5,554 nt of DNA from assembly GCA_030589835.1 (NCBI GenBank), contig JAUUZS010000327.1:1-5554 (forward strand). Direction: 5' to 3'. The stretch is from Cyclobacteriaceae bacterium (GTDB taxonomy: Bacteria > Bacteroidota > Bacteroidia > Cytophagales > Cyclobacteriaceae). Every line of letters begins with the position of its first letter. Positions within the stretch are counted from its first letter, which is position 1. A model generated the notes under the pieces. The model was given only the letters and a program-made list of their open reading frames with translations, did no database searches and was not told the origin of the DNA. A program made the translations under genes and the position numbers. Shown here in pieces: positions 5,539-5,554 of the stretch.

Positions 5539-5554
5539 AGTGGGGTATATGATA

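Overview
The window looks like chromosomal DNA from the phylum Bacteroidota. The coding DNA is moderately AT-rich, starts lack clear Shine-Dalgarno sequences, one upstream region carries an exact Bacteroidota-type promoter (TTTG-N19-TATTTTTG), and the proteins resemble families common in that phylum. The genus cannot be read from the sequence.

Left part (1-2826, minus strand): three genes run in the same direction. In transcription order they are a sugar-1-phosphate nucleotidyltransferase (GTG start), a NahK-like N-acetylhexosamine 1-kinase 9 bp downstream, and, after a 92-bp gap, the 5' part of an exported GH20 beta-N-acetylhexosaminidase that runs off the left edge. Together they read as a route in which GH20 releases N-acetylhexosamine outside the cytoplasm, the kinase makes HexNAc-1-phosphate, and the nucleotidyltransferase could turn it into a nucleotide sugar. 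The last step is inferred from context.

Middle (2827-4193): a 243-bp non-coding stretch holds a REP-like palindrome, a second inverted repeat and a possible promoter for the sugar cluster. Next comes a two-gene toxin-antitoxin module on the minus strand. The antitoxin gene is first and the RelE/ParE-like toxin overlaps its end by 34 bp, starting at a TTG. A perfect 7-bp inverted repeat (GATAATA-N10-TATTATC) just upstream is a good candidate for the autoregulatory operator. A divergent intergenic region of about 530 bp follows. It is mostly featureless apart from a start-less 52-codon open frame that may be a decayed gene end.

Right part (4194-5554, plus strand): a single secreted PQQ-like beta-propeller protein is preceded by the clear promoter. 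Beyond it is a 143-bp AT-rich tail with weak hairpins and a possible -7 box for a gene outside the window. I found no rRNA, tRNA, CRISPR array or intact insertion sequence. The most interesting points are the kinase/nucleotidyltransferase/GH20 gene set and the compact toxin-antitoxin module with its TTG start and operator-like repeat; neither is proven to be a new system.
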